Assembly: GCF_029193815.1 (NCBI RefSeq)
Contig: NZ_JARFVC010000004.1
Span: 124,001 to 188,000 of the forward strand
Direction: 5' to 3'
DNA length: 64,000 nucleotides
From: Cytobacillus sp. S13-E01
GTDB taxonomy: Bacteria > Bacillota > Bacilli > Bacillales > Bacillaceae_L
The translations under genes and the position numbers were made by a program. Below the pieces are notes generated by a model, which searched no databases, had not been told where the DNA came from, and saw only the letters and a program-made list of their open reading frames with translations. Shown here piece after piece: positions 1 to 9,227 of this stretch; position 1 is the stretch's first letter, and the number at the start of each line of letters is the position of its first letter.

Positions 1-11
1 TAGACATAGAA

Positions 12-84
12 TAAGACATCGCAAACCAACCGATCGGATGGGGAGCACAACCCTAACCTAAGCCATGTTATGGGTTGCCATAGA
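12..84 (+). ncRNA. divergent c-di-GMP-I (GEMM-I) riboswitch-like aptamer
   Basis: GCAAACC at 21-27 is followed by a short stem closed by a GATC tetraloop, then a GGGG-led joining segment. Next come CCTAAG (58-63) and TATGG (69-73), which are the two strands of the 11-nt tetraloop receptor, and the segment ends in GGTTGCC (73-79). This order is that of the GEMM-I aptamer. The usual GACGCAAAG core reads GGAGCACAAC here and the tetraloop is not GNRA, so ligand or function may be altered. A strong terminator follows at 99-133. Confidence 0.55.
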
Positions 85-98
85 AAAAAGAGTTACTG

Positions 99-133
99 AT
101 GACTATCCAGTTTTAATGGGTAGTCATTTTTTT
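99..133 (+). terminator. intrinsic terminator after riboswitch-like RNA
   Basis: Arms ATGACTATCC and GGGTAGTCAT form a hairpin followed by seven or eight T. It is placed as an expression platform for the upstream aptamer, but no plus-strand gene starts within 2 kb downstream. Confidence 0.85.
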
Positions 134-240
134 GGGTAATACTATCAGGTCTAGTTTATGTAGAAGTAATAATATGTCTTATACATAGAGTAACCGGACT
201 TTTAAAGGTTAAATATTTTATTGATTTTGTACTTCTCATT

Positions 241-320
241 TCTAAACAAACGTTTGATTAATCGCGTTTACGCTAGTCATATCAGGTGTTTGAAAATTTT
301 AAATAAACGTTTGTTTAAAG
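241..320 (+). repeat. paired-palindrome intergenic repeat, copy A
   Basis: Two copies of an AAACGTTT-centred palindrome have their CG centres at 251/252 and 308/309, 57 bp apart. The interior contains CATATCAG and TTGAAAA. Two other copies in the window (5798-5878 and, inverted, 58045-58125) have the same 57-bp spacing and related interiors. Confidence 0.75.
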
Positions 321-408
321 TGTTTTATCGACACGCGACATGTAAATAGAGGGGTATTTTCCCTCTTTCCGTTTAGAAATCCAATATAATAACTTAGTAT
401 GAATAACC

Positions 409-442
409 TGAAAAGGGCCTTCTATTTCAGAAGGCCCTTTTA
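409..442 (-). terminator. bidirectional terminator of SLH hydrolase gene
   Basis: AAAAGGGCCTTCT and AGAAGGCCCTTTT are perfect arms round a 5-nt loop, with A/T tracts on both sides. It lies just after the stop of the minus-strand gene at 447-1757. Confidence 0.9.
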
Positions 443-446
443 ACCA

Positions 447-1757
447 TTAGTTTATTTGTAATTTACTACTCAACGCTCTTACAACAAATACAGCAAACTC
501 TGCTTTAGTTGTAGGTGCTACAGGTCGGAATGAATTATCAGGATACCCAATTGAAACTTTATTTGCTGCTAGGGCATCTATAAAAGGTGCTGCCCAATAC
601 TCGCTTGAAACATCTTTAAAATTAAAGCTACCTGATCCTTCTAGTTGGAAGGCAAGAACTAGAATTTTTGACATTTCAGCACGTGTTAATGGTGAATTAG
701 GATTAAATTTTTCCGCTTTTGCAAATACACCTGCTTGTGTAAGCTTTGCAATTGCATAATATGCTTCATTGTTTTGTGATACATCTTTAAACTCAGGGTT
801 AGGTGGTACTGATTTGTCAAATGGAAGGACACCATATAATGTTTGTGCAGCTTCAGCACGAGTTATTGGTTTATTTGGTGCAAAGGCATTTTCAGACACA
901 CCAGACATAACTTTATTATCTACTAATAATTTAATTTCTGTATAAGCCCAAAAATCTTCAGGTACATCTACGAAATTAAGTTTTTCATTATCCAAAAATG
1001 CTTTAACAAACGCATCTGCAATTAGTTCATAACCAGCTTGATTTGGATGAATGTCACTTGGATCTGGTAAATATGTAGTTGGGCTATCGCCAAATACAGA
1101 GTCTAGTGAAACAAATATAGCACCATTTTCGATAGCGACCTTTTGAATAACTCCATTTAAACCAGTAAGAACTTGTTGTAGTAAGGCCTGTTGCTCTGCA
1201 GGCAAGTAAGGAAATGCGTTATAGTAGCCAGACACATAAACCTCTGTCTCAGGATTTACTTCTTCAATTTCATCTAGGATTGAGGTTATGTTTGATTGGA
1301 TTGCAGCTACCACAGCTTTTGCTTTCTGTGGGTCAAACGTCACTTTACCCGTTGCTCTATCGATTGATAATTCTTTAAGAATATCATTTGCACCGGCAGT
1401 TAATGTAACAAGATTTGAAGCCTCTATAGCGTCTTGAATCTTGTTACCTTCGACTTCTTTGTTGTTTACAAGATCATCTAGAACATTTTGAGTCGTATAA
1501 CCTGGAACAGCAAAATCATTTGAGTAACTTTCAAGTAGTCCTAGCAATTCTAACTGTTCTGCAATAACCCCGGTGTACCCTTTATCAATCTTTCTATCAG
1601 GAACCATACCGGCTGCTAGTGAATCACCTAGTGCAACATAATTTATCTTTGCTGAGAATGCTTGGCTGGCAGCCGGTGAAATGCTACCAAACAAAAATAC
1701 AAATAAGACAACTAAACCAATTAATCTACTAATAACACGTTTCTTCAAATACTTCAC
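447..1757 (-). CDS. SLH-anchored SGNH/GDSL-family lipase or esterase
   Basis: The 436-aa protein starts with a signal peptide (basic MKYLKKR, hydrophobic core about 11-25, AxA-type site near 30-36). An SGNH hydrolase domain follows at about 38-255: the block I GDSLAAG has its Ser near 46, and the late SDIHPNQAGY carries the Asp and His expected in the catalytic site. Three S-layer homology domains fill about 262-430, each with a TRAE/TKAE-type core. Family knowledge: SLH domains bind pyruvylated secondary wall polymer, so the enzyme should be displayed on the cell wall, deacylating a lipid or glycan ester. The substrate cannot be told. The gene is monocistronic with a perfect terminator, and is divergent from the secreted subtilase gene. 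Confidence 0.9.
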   Translation of the reverse strand: MKYLKKRVISRLIGLVVLFVFLFGSISPAASQAFSAKINYVALGDSLAAGMVPDRKIDKGYTGVIAEQLELLGLLESYSNDFAVPGYTTQNVLDDLVNNKEVEGNKIQDAIEASNLVTLTAGANDILKELSIDRATGKVTFDPQKAKAVVAAIQSNITSILDEIEEVNPETEVYVSGYYNAFPYLPAEQQALLQQVLTGLNGVIQKVAIENGAIFVSLDSVFGDSPTTYLPDPSDIHPNQAGYELIADAFVKAFLDNEKLNFVDVPEDFWAYTEIKLLVDNKVMSGVSENAFAPNKPITRAEAAQTLYGVLPFDKSVPPNPEFKDVSQNNEAYYAIAKLTQAGVFAKAEKFNPNSPLTRAEMSKILVLAFQLEGSGSFNFKDVSSEYWAAPFIDALAANKVSIGYPDNSFRPVAPTTKAEFAVFVVRALSSKLQIN

Positions 1758-2154
1758 TCCTCTTAATAAAATAATTTCTTATAACATTTAATTAAATTCT
1801 AGTTCCAGGTGCTTTATACCTCTTTGTAGATGATTTTTTTTTCGACAAATATTATAAATTAAAGTGAAAAGTATAAGGCAAAGTGAAAAAGTAACTACAC
1901 ATTAATAAGAGTAAGATCTGGGTTAGGTGCCAGTTGCTTCAGATTTATGGTACGTTCCAAGGATTCTTAAAGTAATAGGCATAAAGCACTATTTTATAAC
2001 CATGTAATTCTTTTCTAGTAGATTAGAACTGATTATTGAAGTTTATTAAAAATTATAGTATTTAAGAGGAATTTTCGATAGCAATCTTGTATACTAATAG
2101 ATGGGTACCATAATATGGAACATTATACATATAAGGGGGAGGCGTTATATTTTG
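1758..2154. other. divergent promoter region, SLH hydrolase / subtilase
   Basis: AT-rich, with no ORF of note. It must hold the divergent promoters. Near the subtilase gene a strong ribosome binding site, AAGGGGGAGG (2133-2142), precedes its ATG. No repeat or riboswitch was recognised. Confidence 0.5.
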
Positions 2155-5100
2155 ATGAAAAAAGCAAAGAAATCATTCCTATCCGTAGGTCTTGCTGCAT
2201 CCATGTTATTTGTTGGTTCAACATCAACTTTTGCATTGGATACAACTCTTAAAACTACAGAGGATAAACAATTATTCCTTAAAAGACTCGGATTTAGCCA
2301 GGATGAAAAAGTACAGGCAAGCGTAGCAAAAACGCAAAATGAAGAAGCATTCAGCAAAGATACACTAATTGTAAAATATAGTACACCACTTACAGTTGGA
2401 GATCACAATAAAGCTGGGGCAAAGCTCGTAAAAAGATTTTCAACATTAGGTTATGATGTAGTCCAAATCACTGGTAAAAAGACATACGAAGAAGTGATTA
2501 AAGCCTATGCTACTCTAAAAGGTGTTGAAAAAGTATCGCCAAGTGCAAACATTACACGTTTTGGTTCTCCGGATGTAAAGGCAAAAGATATGTATTACTT
2601 AGAGACACTTCGCATGGCACAAGCGTCAAATCTTGCTGGGGATCATAAAGTTAAAGTGGCTGTGATAGATACTGGAATCGATGTTGACCACCCAGAATTA
2701 AAAAATAAAATTGTTAAGAACTATAATATATTAAATCCAATGCAAAAAGGTGCAGTCGATGTTCATGGAACGCATGTAGCTGGAATTATTGCTGCTGAAA
2801 AAGACAATGGCCTTGGTGGTTATGGTATTAATCCAAATGTTGATATTGTATCAATTGATGTTTTTAGTCGTTCTTGGTCATCTTCTGATTTCACGGTAGC
2901 TGATGGGATTTTAAAAGCAATTGACGAAAAAGTTCAGGTAATTAATATGAGCTTAGGTTCTTCATATGCTTCACCAATTATTGAGGATGCCGTGAAAAAG
3001 GCCGTTGATGCTGGTATTATCATTGTTGCTGCAGCTGGTAATTCAGGATTAGATATGAAGAACTATCCAGCTGCGTTTGAGGGTGTAATTAGTGTTGGTG
3101 CTACCAATGCTCAAAACAAATTAGCTGAGTTTTCTTCATTTGGTTCTTTTGTAGATGTGGTTGCACCTGGTGAGGATATTTATGCTCCTGTATTTGATGT
3201 TGACAAGCAATCATCTTTTACAGAATTAAGTGGAACTTCGATGGCCACACCGATTGTGGCTGGTGTAGTATCGTTAATGCTCTCGAAAAATCCTGATTTA
3301 ACGGCACAACAAGTAAATTATATTTTAAATAAAACCGCTATAGACTTAGGTGAAACGGGCTATGATACAAAGTATGGCCATGGACTTGTAAACCCAGTGG
3401 GTGCCCTCATGTTTAAGGCAAAGGGTGTCCCAGTATTCGAAACTTTATCTGAAAGTGAACTACTAGAAAAGGCACAGAAGCTAGACTTTGATAATAGTAT
3501 TTCTAAAACTGCTAATATTAAGTATTTAGATCAAATTGATTATTATCAAGTTGCTGTCAACAAAGGTGAATACATTCAATCAACTTTAAAGGGAACAGAA
3601 AATTATGACTACAAGTATGACCTTCTATTCTATCCTGAAGGTGAAACGGAGCCATCTAAAGAGGTAAATATAGATGATGCAGTAGAAAATAGTTCAGAAG
3701 GTAATCTTTTTATTGCTCCAGAAAATGGGACAATAGTGATTGCGGTTAAAGATCGAAACGGTAATTATAGTGAGAGTGGCAAATCGACTTATGAGTTAAG
3801 CCTTACTCGTCAATCAGAGTTGTTTGAAGATGATAACACTTTAGAATCGCCTGTTACAATCACTTCATTGCCATATGACTCAGGTAAAACCGGACCATTT
3901 TACTTTACTAATACAGTAGATGTACCAGAAAATGCTAGACTTGAGGAAATTTATGAAATCCCTGGAGATAGCGATATCTTTAAGTTTAAAGCTACAAAAA
4001 ATGAAACTGTGAAAATATCAGTTTCAGATGTACCTGGGATTGATTCAACAATTAATCTACAAGTGATCGAGAAGTTTGAGGACTTTGAGTATCCATGGAC
4101 AATCGATTCAAGCAATCGAAAAGGATTTGGTCAAGGTGAAGAGTTAACATTTAGTGCTCAAGAGGGTATGGAGTATATTGTTGAAGTTACGAACAAGCCA
4201 TTCTCTTACTATGATCCTTATATGTTTTTGTACTATGGATATGGAATGGAGCTTGATTTAACAAGAAATTACTCATCTAATATTCCATACACATTAGGTG
4301 TAGAGTCAAAAGAATTACCTGCAGATGAAGATGGTTATCCAGATATGGGGTATTTCTCAGGCGGTATGGTAACTGAAACTGAAGTAATTTATTTTAATGA
4401 GAAAAAGGAAAATGCTCAGAAAGCGATTCTAGATCCATACTTTTACCCTTCAGATGGCAGTTTCTTAGGGATGGTTAGTGGTGTTGCGATTCCTTATATG
4501 CTAGAGGAGCAGAAAACAGGATACTTCCAATCCATGGGAGACGAGGATTGGTATGCATTCACACCAGAAGTAGATGGAATCTATGAGCTATCATTCGCTT
4601 CTGATCAAGCAAATGAAATACCACTTGCCAATGTCTATACAGTAAATACTGAAATAAACGACTTAATGTACCTTACAGGGAATGCAGTATATGGCTACAA
4701 TGGGGTAACTGGTAATGACAAGCTTCAAGTTGGATTGAAAGCATATCAAACATATTACATTAACTTAACAAATAAAGATTGGCAAGCATCATTCAAATCA
4801 TATACATTTACTTCTTCCCTGCTTGTAGAAGATGTGATGGATGAATATGAAAATAATGATACCTATGAAGAAGCAACAGACCTATTCTATAAGCCTATAA
4901 CAGGTAACTTTGCTGCAGCTGGTGATACAGATATCTATTACGTTGAAACACGTAGATCAGGTACGTATGGAGTTGCACTTAAACCGCTTGCCGCTCCAAA
5001 AGAATATCAGAATCTACGAAAAGAGCTTTTAGCTCCAATCGATCCCGTTATTGCTATCATTGAAGATAGAAACGGTAATCGTAAGGTGGATCAAGAAGAA

Positions 5101-5634
5101 ACTGGAAATATGCTTTATATTAATAATGGACTTAACAATGATGAGGAAAGAGGTTCGTTTACTGGTAAAGAAGGAGCAGGCTACTTTATCGTAGCGTTTG
5201 ATTACTTTAGTACAACAACACTTACTCCTTATGAATTACAATTATCAAGCAATGTTGCACTTGACGAGGACCGTGATTCTGTTGTTAAGAATAACGTACC
5301 TTCTAAGCCACTTACACTAAAGGCAGAGAAAGGTGCACTTATTGGTAAAGGTAAACTAAACATTACGAGCAACAAAGGTGATGCAGATTACTTTAAGCTA
5401 TCAGTTACTAAGGAACAAACACATACAATCAAGTTAGACATTCCTAGTGATCTTGACGGCGTTGTTACTTTATATGATGCAAAGGGTAATCTAGTTGCTA
5501 AAGCGGATAATTATGGACGTGGTGATGCGGAATACCTAGTAGCTACACTTAAAAAAGGCGACTATTATATTAAGGTTAATGACGTATTCGGAAATGCGAG
5601 CATTAATGAATATTCAGTCACTGTAACGAAATAG
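2155..5634 (+). CDS. secreted S8 subtilase with large C-terminal PPC-type region
   Basis: The protein is 1159 aa from the ATG 12 nt after GGAGG (TTG at 2152 is an alternative). A signal peptide (about 1-27) and an I9-like propeptide region (about 65-135) lead into a peptidase S8 domain at about 160-430. Its catalytic triad is Asp172 (DTGID), His204 (HGTHVAG) and Ser362 (GTSMATP), with oxyanion Asn296 (AAGNSG). The remaining ~700 residues are acidic beta-rich repeats. At least two look like bacterial pre-peptidase C-terminal (PPC) domains, for example the ENNDTYEEATDL block followed by DTDIYYVE, and another near the C-terminus (KGDADYFKLSV, GDYYIKVND). No SLH domain is present, so it is probably released. 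It acts as an extracellular endoprotease. A DegU or SigD link is not visible. Confidence 0.93.
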   Translation: MKKAKKSFLSVGLAASMLFVGSTSTFALDTTLKTTEDKQLFLKRLGFSQDEKVQASVAKTQNEEAFSKDTLIVKYSTPLTVGDHNKAGAKLVKRFSTLGYDVVQITGKKTYEEVIKAYATLKGVEKVSPSANITRFGSPDVKAKDMYYLETLRMAQASNLAGDHKVKVAVIDTGIDVDHPELKNKIVKNYNILNPMQKGAVDVHGTHVAGIIAAEKDNGLGGYGINPNVDIVSIDVFSRSWSSSDFTVADGILKAIDEKVQVINMSLGSSYASPIIEDAVKKAVDAGIIIVAAAGNSGLDMKNYPAAFEGVISVGATNAQNKLAEFSSFGSFVDVVAPGEDIYAPVFDVDKQSSFTELSGTSMATPIVAGVVSLMLSKNPDLTAQQVNYILNKTAIDLGETGYDTKYGHGLVNPVGALMFKAKGVPVFETLSESELLEKAQKLDFDNSISKTANIKYLDQIDYYQVAVNKGEYIQSTLKGTENYDYKYDLLFYPEGETEPSKEVNIDDAVENSSEGNLFIAPENGTIVIAVKDRNGNYSESGKSTYELSLTRQSELFEDDNTLESPVTITSLPYDSGKTGPFYFTNTVDVPENARLEEIYEIPGDSDIFKFKATKNETVKISVSDVPGIDSTINLQVIEKFEDFEYPWTIDSSNRKGFGQGEELTFSAQEGMEYIVEVTNKPFSYYDPYMFLYYGYGMELDLTRNYSSNIPYTLGVESKELPADEDGYPDMGYFSGGMVTETEVIYFNEKKENAQKAILDPYFYPSDGSFLGMVSGVAIPYMLEEQKTGYFQSMGDEDWYAFTPEVDGIYELSFASDQANEIPLANVYTVNTEINDLMYLTGNAVYGYNGVTGNDKLQVGLKAYQTYYINLTNKDWQASFKSYTFTSSLLVEDVMDEYENNDTYEEATDLFYKPITGNFAAAGDTDIYYVETRRSGTYGVALKPLAAPKEYQNLRKELLAPIDPVIAIIEDRNGNRKVDQEETGNMLYINNGLNNDEERGSFTGKEGAGYFIVAFDYFSTTTLTPYELQLSSNVALDEDRDSVVKNNVPSKPLTLKAEKGALIGKGKLNITSNKGDADYFKLSVTKEQTHTIKLDIPSDLDGVVTLYDAKGNLVAKADNYGRGDAEYLVATLKKGDYYIKVNDVFGNASINEYSVTVTK

Positions 5635-5643
5635 TAATAACTT

Positions 5644-5693
5644 AAAAGGGACCATCCAACTTTTATGCTAACGCTAAAATGGATGGTCTTTTC
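5644..5693 (+). terminator. terminator of subtilase gene
   Basis: GACCATCCA and TGGATGGTC arms followed by TTTTC, 10 nt after the stop codon region. Confidence 0.85.
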
Positions 5694-5797
5694 TGCATAA
5701 ATAAATTCGACAAATACCAGGTAACTGTCGAATAGAATGGTAGGGAAAAATGGTATCGACACCTAAGTGGTACTTGTTGGATAAAATATATCTTTTT

Positions 5798-5878
5798 TTA
5801 AACAAACGTTTGATTAATGCCCTTTAGACCAATCATATCAAGGGGTTGAAAAATTTAAACAAACGTTTGATTAGATAA
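5798..5878 (+). repeat. paired-palindrome intergenic repeat, copy B
   Basis: AAACAAACGTTTGATTA occurs twice, with CG centres at 5807/5808 and 5864/5865 (57 bp). The interior shares TCATATCA and TTGAAAA with copy A and has its own CCTTT/AAGGG pairing. Confidence 0.8.
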
Positions 5879-5991
5879 TGTGGTTAGGTCTTGATAGGAT
5901 TATAGGTTTAAATGCTTAGTAATTTGGCAAAAATAATAAAGCGATAAGCTATAGAGGTTGGTGAATATTCTCCTTTCCTTTCTTGCGAAGA

Positions 5992-6020
5992 TAGACTCTA
6001 AATAGGGTCTATTTTTTTTA
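5992..6020 (+). terminator. orphan terminator-like hairpin
   Basis: ATAGAC and GTCTAT arms are followed by eight T. The nearest upstream gene already has its own terminator 300 bp earlier, so this could end a short untranslated transcript. Confidence 0.55.
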
Positions 6021-6232
6021 AAAATTGAAGGGCAAAATTTAATACTTGATTATATAAGTTAATGAAACTACTAGTTAAAGCCCTATAGTACAATCCTTTA
6101 GGTCTAATGTACTATCTACAGATTTTTACAAATAGTTACAATACCATTCGACAAAATCTATGAAACTATGATAAAACTGTTATGTACCTAAAAATATAAA
6201 AGTACATAATACCGACCATAGGGGGAAATCTA

Positions 6233-8992
6233 GTGAGACAAACTAAGAAACTATTGTCGATTGTCATAGTTGCTACACTATTTATACAATTGGGAATCAA
6301 TGTATTTGCCGGGAATTCCGTGTTAGCTGAAGTGACAAATGATAATTTCCAAGTGTCAACAGGTGTAAAATATAATGTAAAACAAGAAAAGATCAATAAT
6401 CTTGATCAATCCTTAAGGATAATGGAAGTAGATTTACAAGATTCATTTACACAGCTAGATGTAGGTTTACCTAATCCTTTAAATACGATAGCTACGACTT
6501 CAAAGCAAGCGATCCAAAACAGTAGCCAAGGCCATCAAGTGGTGGGTGCAATTAATGCTGGCTTTTACGATACTCAAACCAGACTTCCGATGTATTTAAT
6601 TTCGTATAATAATGAGTTAATTAATGCAGGGATTGTTTCTTCTGGTAGGGATCAATATGTGAATGAACCAATTGCCTTTGGGGTAACCTCAGACGGTAAG
6701 GCATTAATTGATCAGTATACCTTAAATCTTTCGTTACTATATAATAATGTAGCTTCGAAGATTACTAGTATTAATAAAGTAAGAACGAATGATAATTTAA
6801 TAGTTTACACACCTGAATATGGTGAAAATACAAATTCTAATCAATATGGAATGGAAGTTGTAATAACTGGGTCTTCAAAAAACCAAAATTTATCTTTTGG
6901 AGATGTGATTACAGGAACTGTCAGCCAAGTTAAACCATATGGTGATCCTAGTAATACTCCTATACCAGAAGATGGTTTTGTACTTTCCGCCCATGGAGCA
7001 AGCCTAGCGTCGATAAAAAACATGAAGGTTGGAGAAACAGTCACAGTTTCAATAGCTATCGATGATAAATGGCAAGATTCTAAATTCATGTTAGCTAGTG
7101 GTCCAATGCTTGTTAATAACGGAAAAGTAGAACTTTCTATTGATGAAAACAGTTCAAGAGCAAAAGAAAGAGCACCAAGAACTGCGGTTGCTGTTGACAA
7201 AAGTTTAACTAAAGTCTTTTTTGTTACGGTTGATGGTAGGCAGTCTGGATACAGCCAAGGCATGAACTTAAAAGAATTTGCAGAATATCTTGTTAAGATT
7301 GGAGCCTATAAAGCACTGAACCTTGATGGTGGTGGTTCAACGACTATGGTAGCTCGTAAATATGGTGACCAAACTGCGTCACTTGCTAACTCTCCATCAG
7401 ATGGCAGAGAAAGAGCTGTATCTACAACATTACAAGCAATTAGTTCTGCTCCGATTGGAGAACCAAAGACAATTTCAGCAATACTAGGTAAACAAGGTAA
7501 AATTGTAAAAGGTTCATCTGTTGATGTGCAAGTTAACTATATTTTAGATCAATACTATAATTCATTAATCATTGATTCTAGCAAACTAGCTATTTCAGCA
7601 GATAGTTCAATTGGAACAGCATCAGGAAAATCATTCACAGCAACAAAAGCGGGACAAGGCAACATCACGGCTACTTATGGTACCGCATCAATTAATCTCC
7701 CGGTAACTGTTGTTGATAGTATCTCTAATTTTAGTGTGAGTCCAACTTCAGTTAGTATGATTAAATCTGGAAGTCAAAAACTAACTGTTAAAGCGTACGA
7801 TTCTGACAATAATGAATTAGTTTTTGATCCTAAGCTCATTAAGTGGTCAGTTTCTAACCAATTAGGGACTGTTTCACCCGATGGTATATTTCAAGCCAGG
7901 GATGTAAAAGGGGAAGGAACGATAACCGCAACATACGGAAATACTAGTGTTAAAATCCCTGTCCAAGTTGGCGTAGATACTCTTATTTTTGAAAGCTTCG
8001 ACAGTATTGAAAATTGGTCAACTAATTCAGTCCGGGCAACAGGTGTTTTGGAACCAAGTAAGTCTACAGAACCTATTATCCAGGCTAATGGATCGGCAAA
8101 GCTTCAATATGAGTTTTTACCAGAACAAAATGGTACAGCGGCAACCTATGTTAATGCTAAAAAACCAATAACGTTAATAGAACGTCCACTTTATTTAGGA
8201 TTATGGGTATTTGGTGATGGAAATGCACATTGGTTAAGAGGAAAAATTACTGATGGCGCTGGCAAGGAACACACAATTAACTTTACTGAAGAAGGTGGGT
8301 TAAACTGGACCGGCTGGAAATATGTAAAAGCAAATATTCCAAGTGGTATAGCGCTACCGATTAAATTCAATCAAATCTATTTAGTAGAACCGGCTGTTAG
8401 TAAACAAGGAAAAGGAACGATTTATTTAGATAAACTACAAGCTGTTTATAATGCAAGCTATGAAGAGCCAATTTATAAGGATGTTCCAAGTACGTATCCT
8501 TCATACAATGAAATAAAATATCTGTCTGACAGAAATGTCATTTCTGGTTATCCGAATGGCGAGTTTAAGCCTTCTGTTCAATTGAAACGTTTAGATGCGG
8601 CAATCTTATTATCAAGAGCATTGAAGTTGGATACTGAAAATGCTCCGAAAGTAAAATATAAAGATATAAGTCAGGATAACCGTTTTTACAAAGAGGTGGC
8701 TGCTGTAACAGCAGCAAAGATAATGAATGGAAAGAGTGCGGATACCTTTGATCCGAATTCACCTTTAACAAGGGCAGAGATGGCTGTTATCTTACAGCGT
8801 GCATTCAAATTACAAGGCTCATCTGAGGCTATTTTTACAGACGTTAGAAAAGGAAGCTTCGGGTACGATGCGATCTCAGCATTATATACTGAAAAAATTA
8901 CTGAGGGCTTTCCTGATAAAACGTACAGACCCGCAGATGCTGTTACTAGAGTACAATATAGTTTATTCTTATATCGTAGTTTAACGAAATAA
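6233..8992 (+). CDS. SLH-anchored phosphodiester glycosidase (NAGPA-type domain)
   Basis: The 919-aa exported protein uses a GTG start with AGGGGGAAAT in front. A signal peptide (about 1-32) precedes a phosphodiester glycosidase/NAGPA domain at about 80-400, recognised by INAGFYD, the ASGPMLV segment and the NLDGGGSTTM core. Then come Ig-like/BIG repeats (about 410-580, including GTASGKSFTATKAG and GTVSPDGIFQA), a jelly-roll-like carbohydrate-binding stretch (about 585-745) and three SLH domains (about 750-919; RLDAAILL, TRAEMAVILQ, TRVQYSLFL). Family knowledge: NAGPA-like domains remove sugar phosphodiester caps or act on glycan-1-phosphate links; in Bacillus a homologue (YngK/YoaX neighbourhood) acts on wall material. 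Likely a wall-anchored glycan-processing enzyme. Confidence 0.9.
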   Translation: MRQTKKLLSIVIVATLFIQLGINVFAGNSVLAEVTNDNFQVSTGVKYNVKQEKINNLDQSLRIMEVDLQDSFTQLDVGLPNPLNTIATTSKQAIQNSSQGHQVVGAINAGFYDTQTRLPMYLISYNNELINAGIVSSGRDQYVNEPIAFGVTSDGKALIDQYTLNLSLLYNNVASKITSINKVRTNDNLIVYTPEYGENTNSNQYGMEVVITGSSKNQNLSFGDVITGTVSQVKPYGDPSNTPIPEDGFVLSAHGASLASIKNMKVGETVTVSIAIDDKWQDSKFMLASGPMLVNNGKVELSIDENSSRAKERAPRTAVAVDKSLTKVFFVTVDGRQSGYSQGMNLKEFAEYLVKIGAYKALNLDGGGSTTMVARKYGDQTASLANSPSDGRERAVSTTLQAISSAPIGEPKTISAILGKQGKIVKGSSVDVQVNYILDQYYNSLIIDSSKLAISADSSIGTASGKSFTATKAGQGNITATYGTASINLPVTVVDSISNFSVSPTSVSMIKSGSQKLTVKAYDSDNNELVFDPKLIKWSVSNQLGTVSPDGIFQARDVKGEGTITATYGNTSVKIPVQVGVDTLIFESFDSIENWSTNSVRATGVLEPSKSTEPIIQANGSAKLQYEFLPEQNGTAATYVNAKKPITLIERPLYLGLWVFGDGNAHWLRGKITDGAGKEHTINFTEEGGLNWTGWKYVKANIPSGIALPIKFNQIYLVEPAVSKQGKGTIYLDKLQAVYNASYEEPIYKDVPSTYPSYNEIKYLSDRNVISGYPNGEFKPSVQLKRLDAAILLSRALKLDTENAPKVKYKDISQDNRFYKEVAAVTAAKIMNGKSADTFDPNSPLTRAEMAVILQRAFKLQGSSEAIFTDVRKGSFGYDAISALYTEKITEGFPDKTYRPADAVTRVQYSLFLYRSLTK

Positions 8993-9000
8993 GCCAAACA

Positions 9001-9037
9001 AAGACCATTTATTGCTGTTGCAGTGAATGGTCTTTTG
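9001..9037 (+). terminator. terminator of glycosidase gene
   Basis: AAAGACCATT and AATGGTCTTTT arms with a 16-nt inner region, immediately after the stop. Confidence 0.85.
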
Positions 9038-9187
9038 CATTTTAAAGATAAGGCTTTGTTTGGAACCCAATAGGGAGCTAAGAGATAGCATTCCCAAGAT
9101 CAAATTAAGGAGATATGACAAGCAAGGTAGGGATAGGATGACAACAAAATATAAGATTAAGGTTTGTAACCTTGCAAATATGTAAAA

Positions 9188-9222
9188 GAAAAGGTCAATC
9201 CCGGTAATGGAATTGACCTTTT
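9188..9222 (-). terminator. terminator of slaP
   Basis: Read on the minus strand: AAAAGGTCAATTCC, a short loop, GGGATTGACCTTTT. It sits just downstream of the slaP stop. Confidence 0.85.
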
Positions 9223-9227
9223 GTAAC

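Larger units (their letters stand above)
136..446. other. non-coding stretch between riboswitch terminator and SLH gene
   Basis: No supported gene. It holds copy A of the paired AAACGTTT element (241-320) and the shared terminator at 409-442. Confidence 0.7.
5702..6232. other. intergenic region with hairpin, repeat and orphan terminator
   Basis: No coding ORF supported. It contains an imperfect palindrome at 5707-5732 (TTCGACA...TGTCGAA, a distant relative of the REP family), the paired-palindrome repeat copy B, and a terminator-like hairpin at 5992-6020 with no gene in front of it. The upstream region and start of the glycosidase gene follow. Confidence 0.6.
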
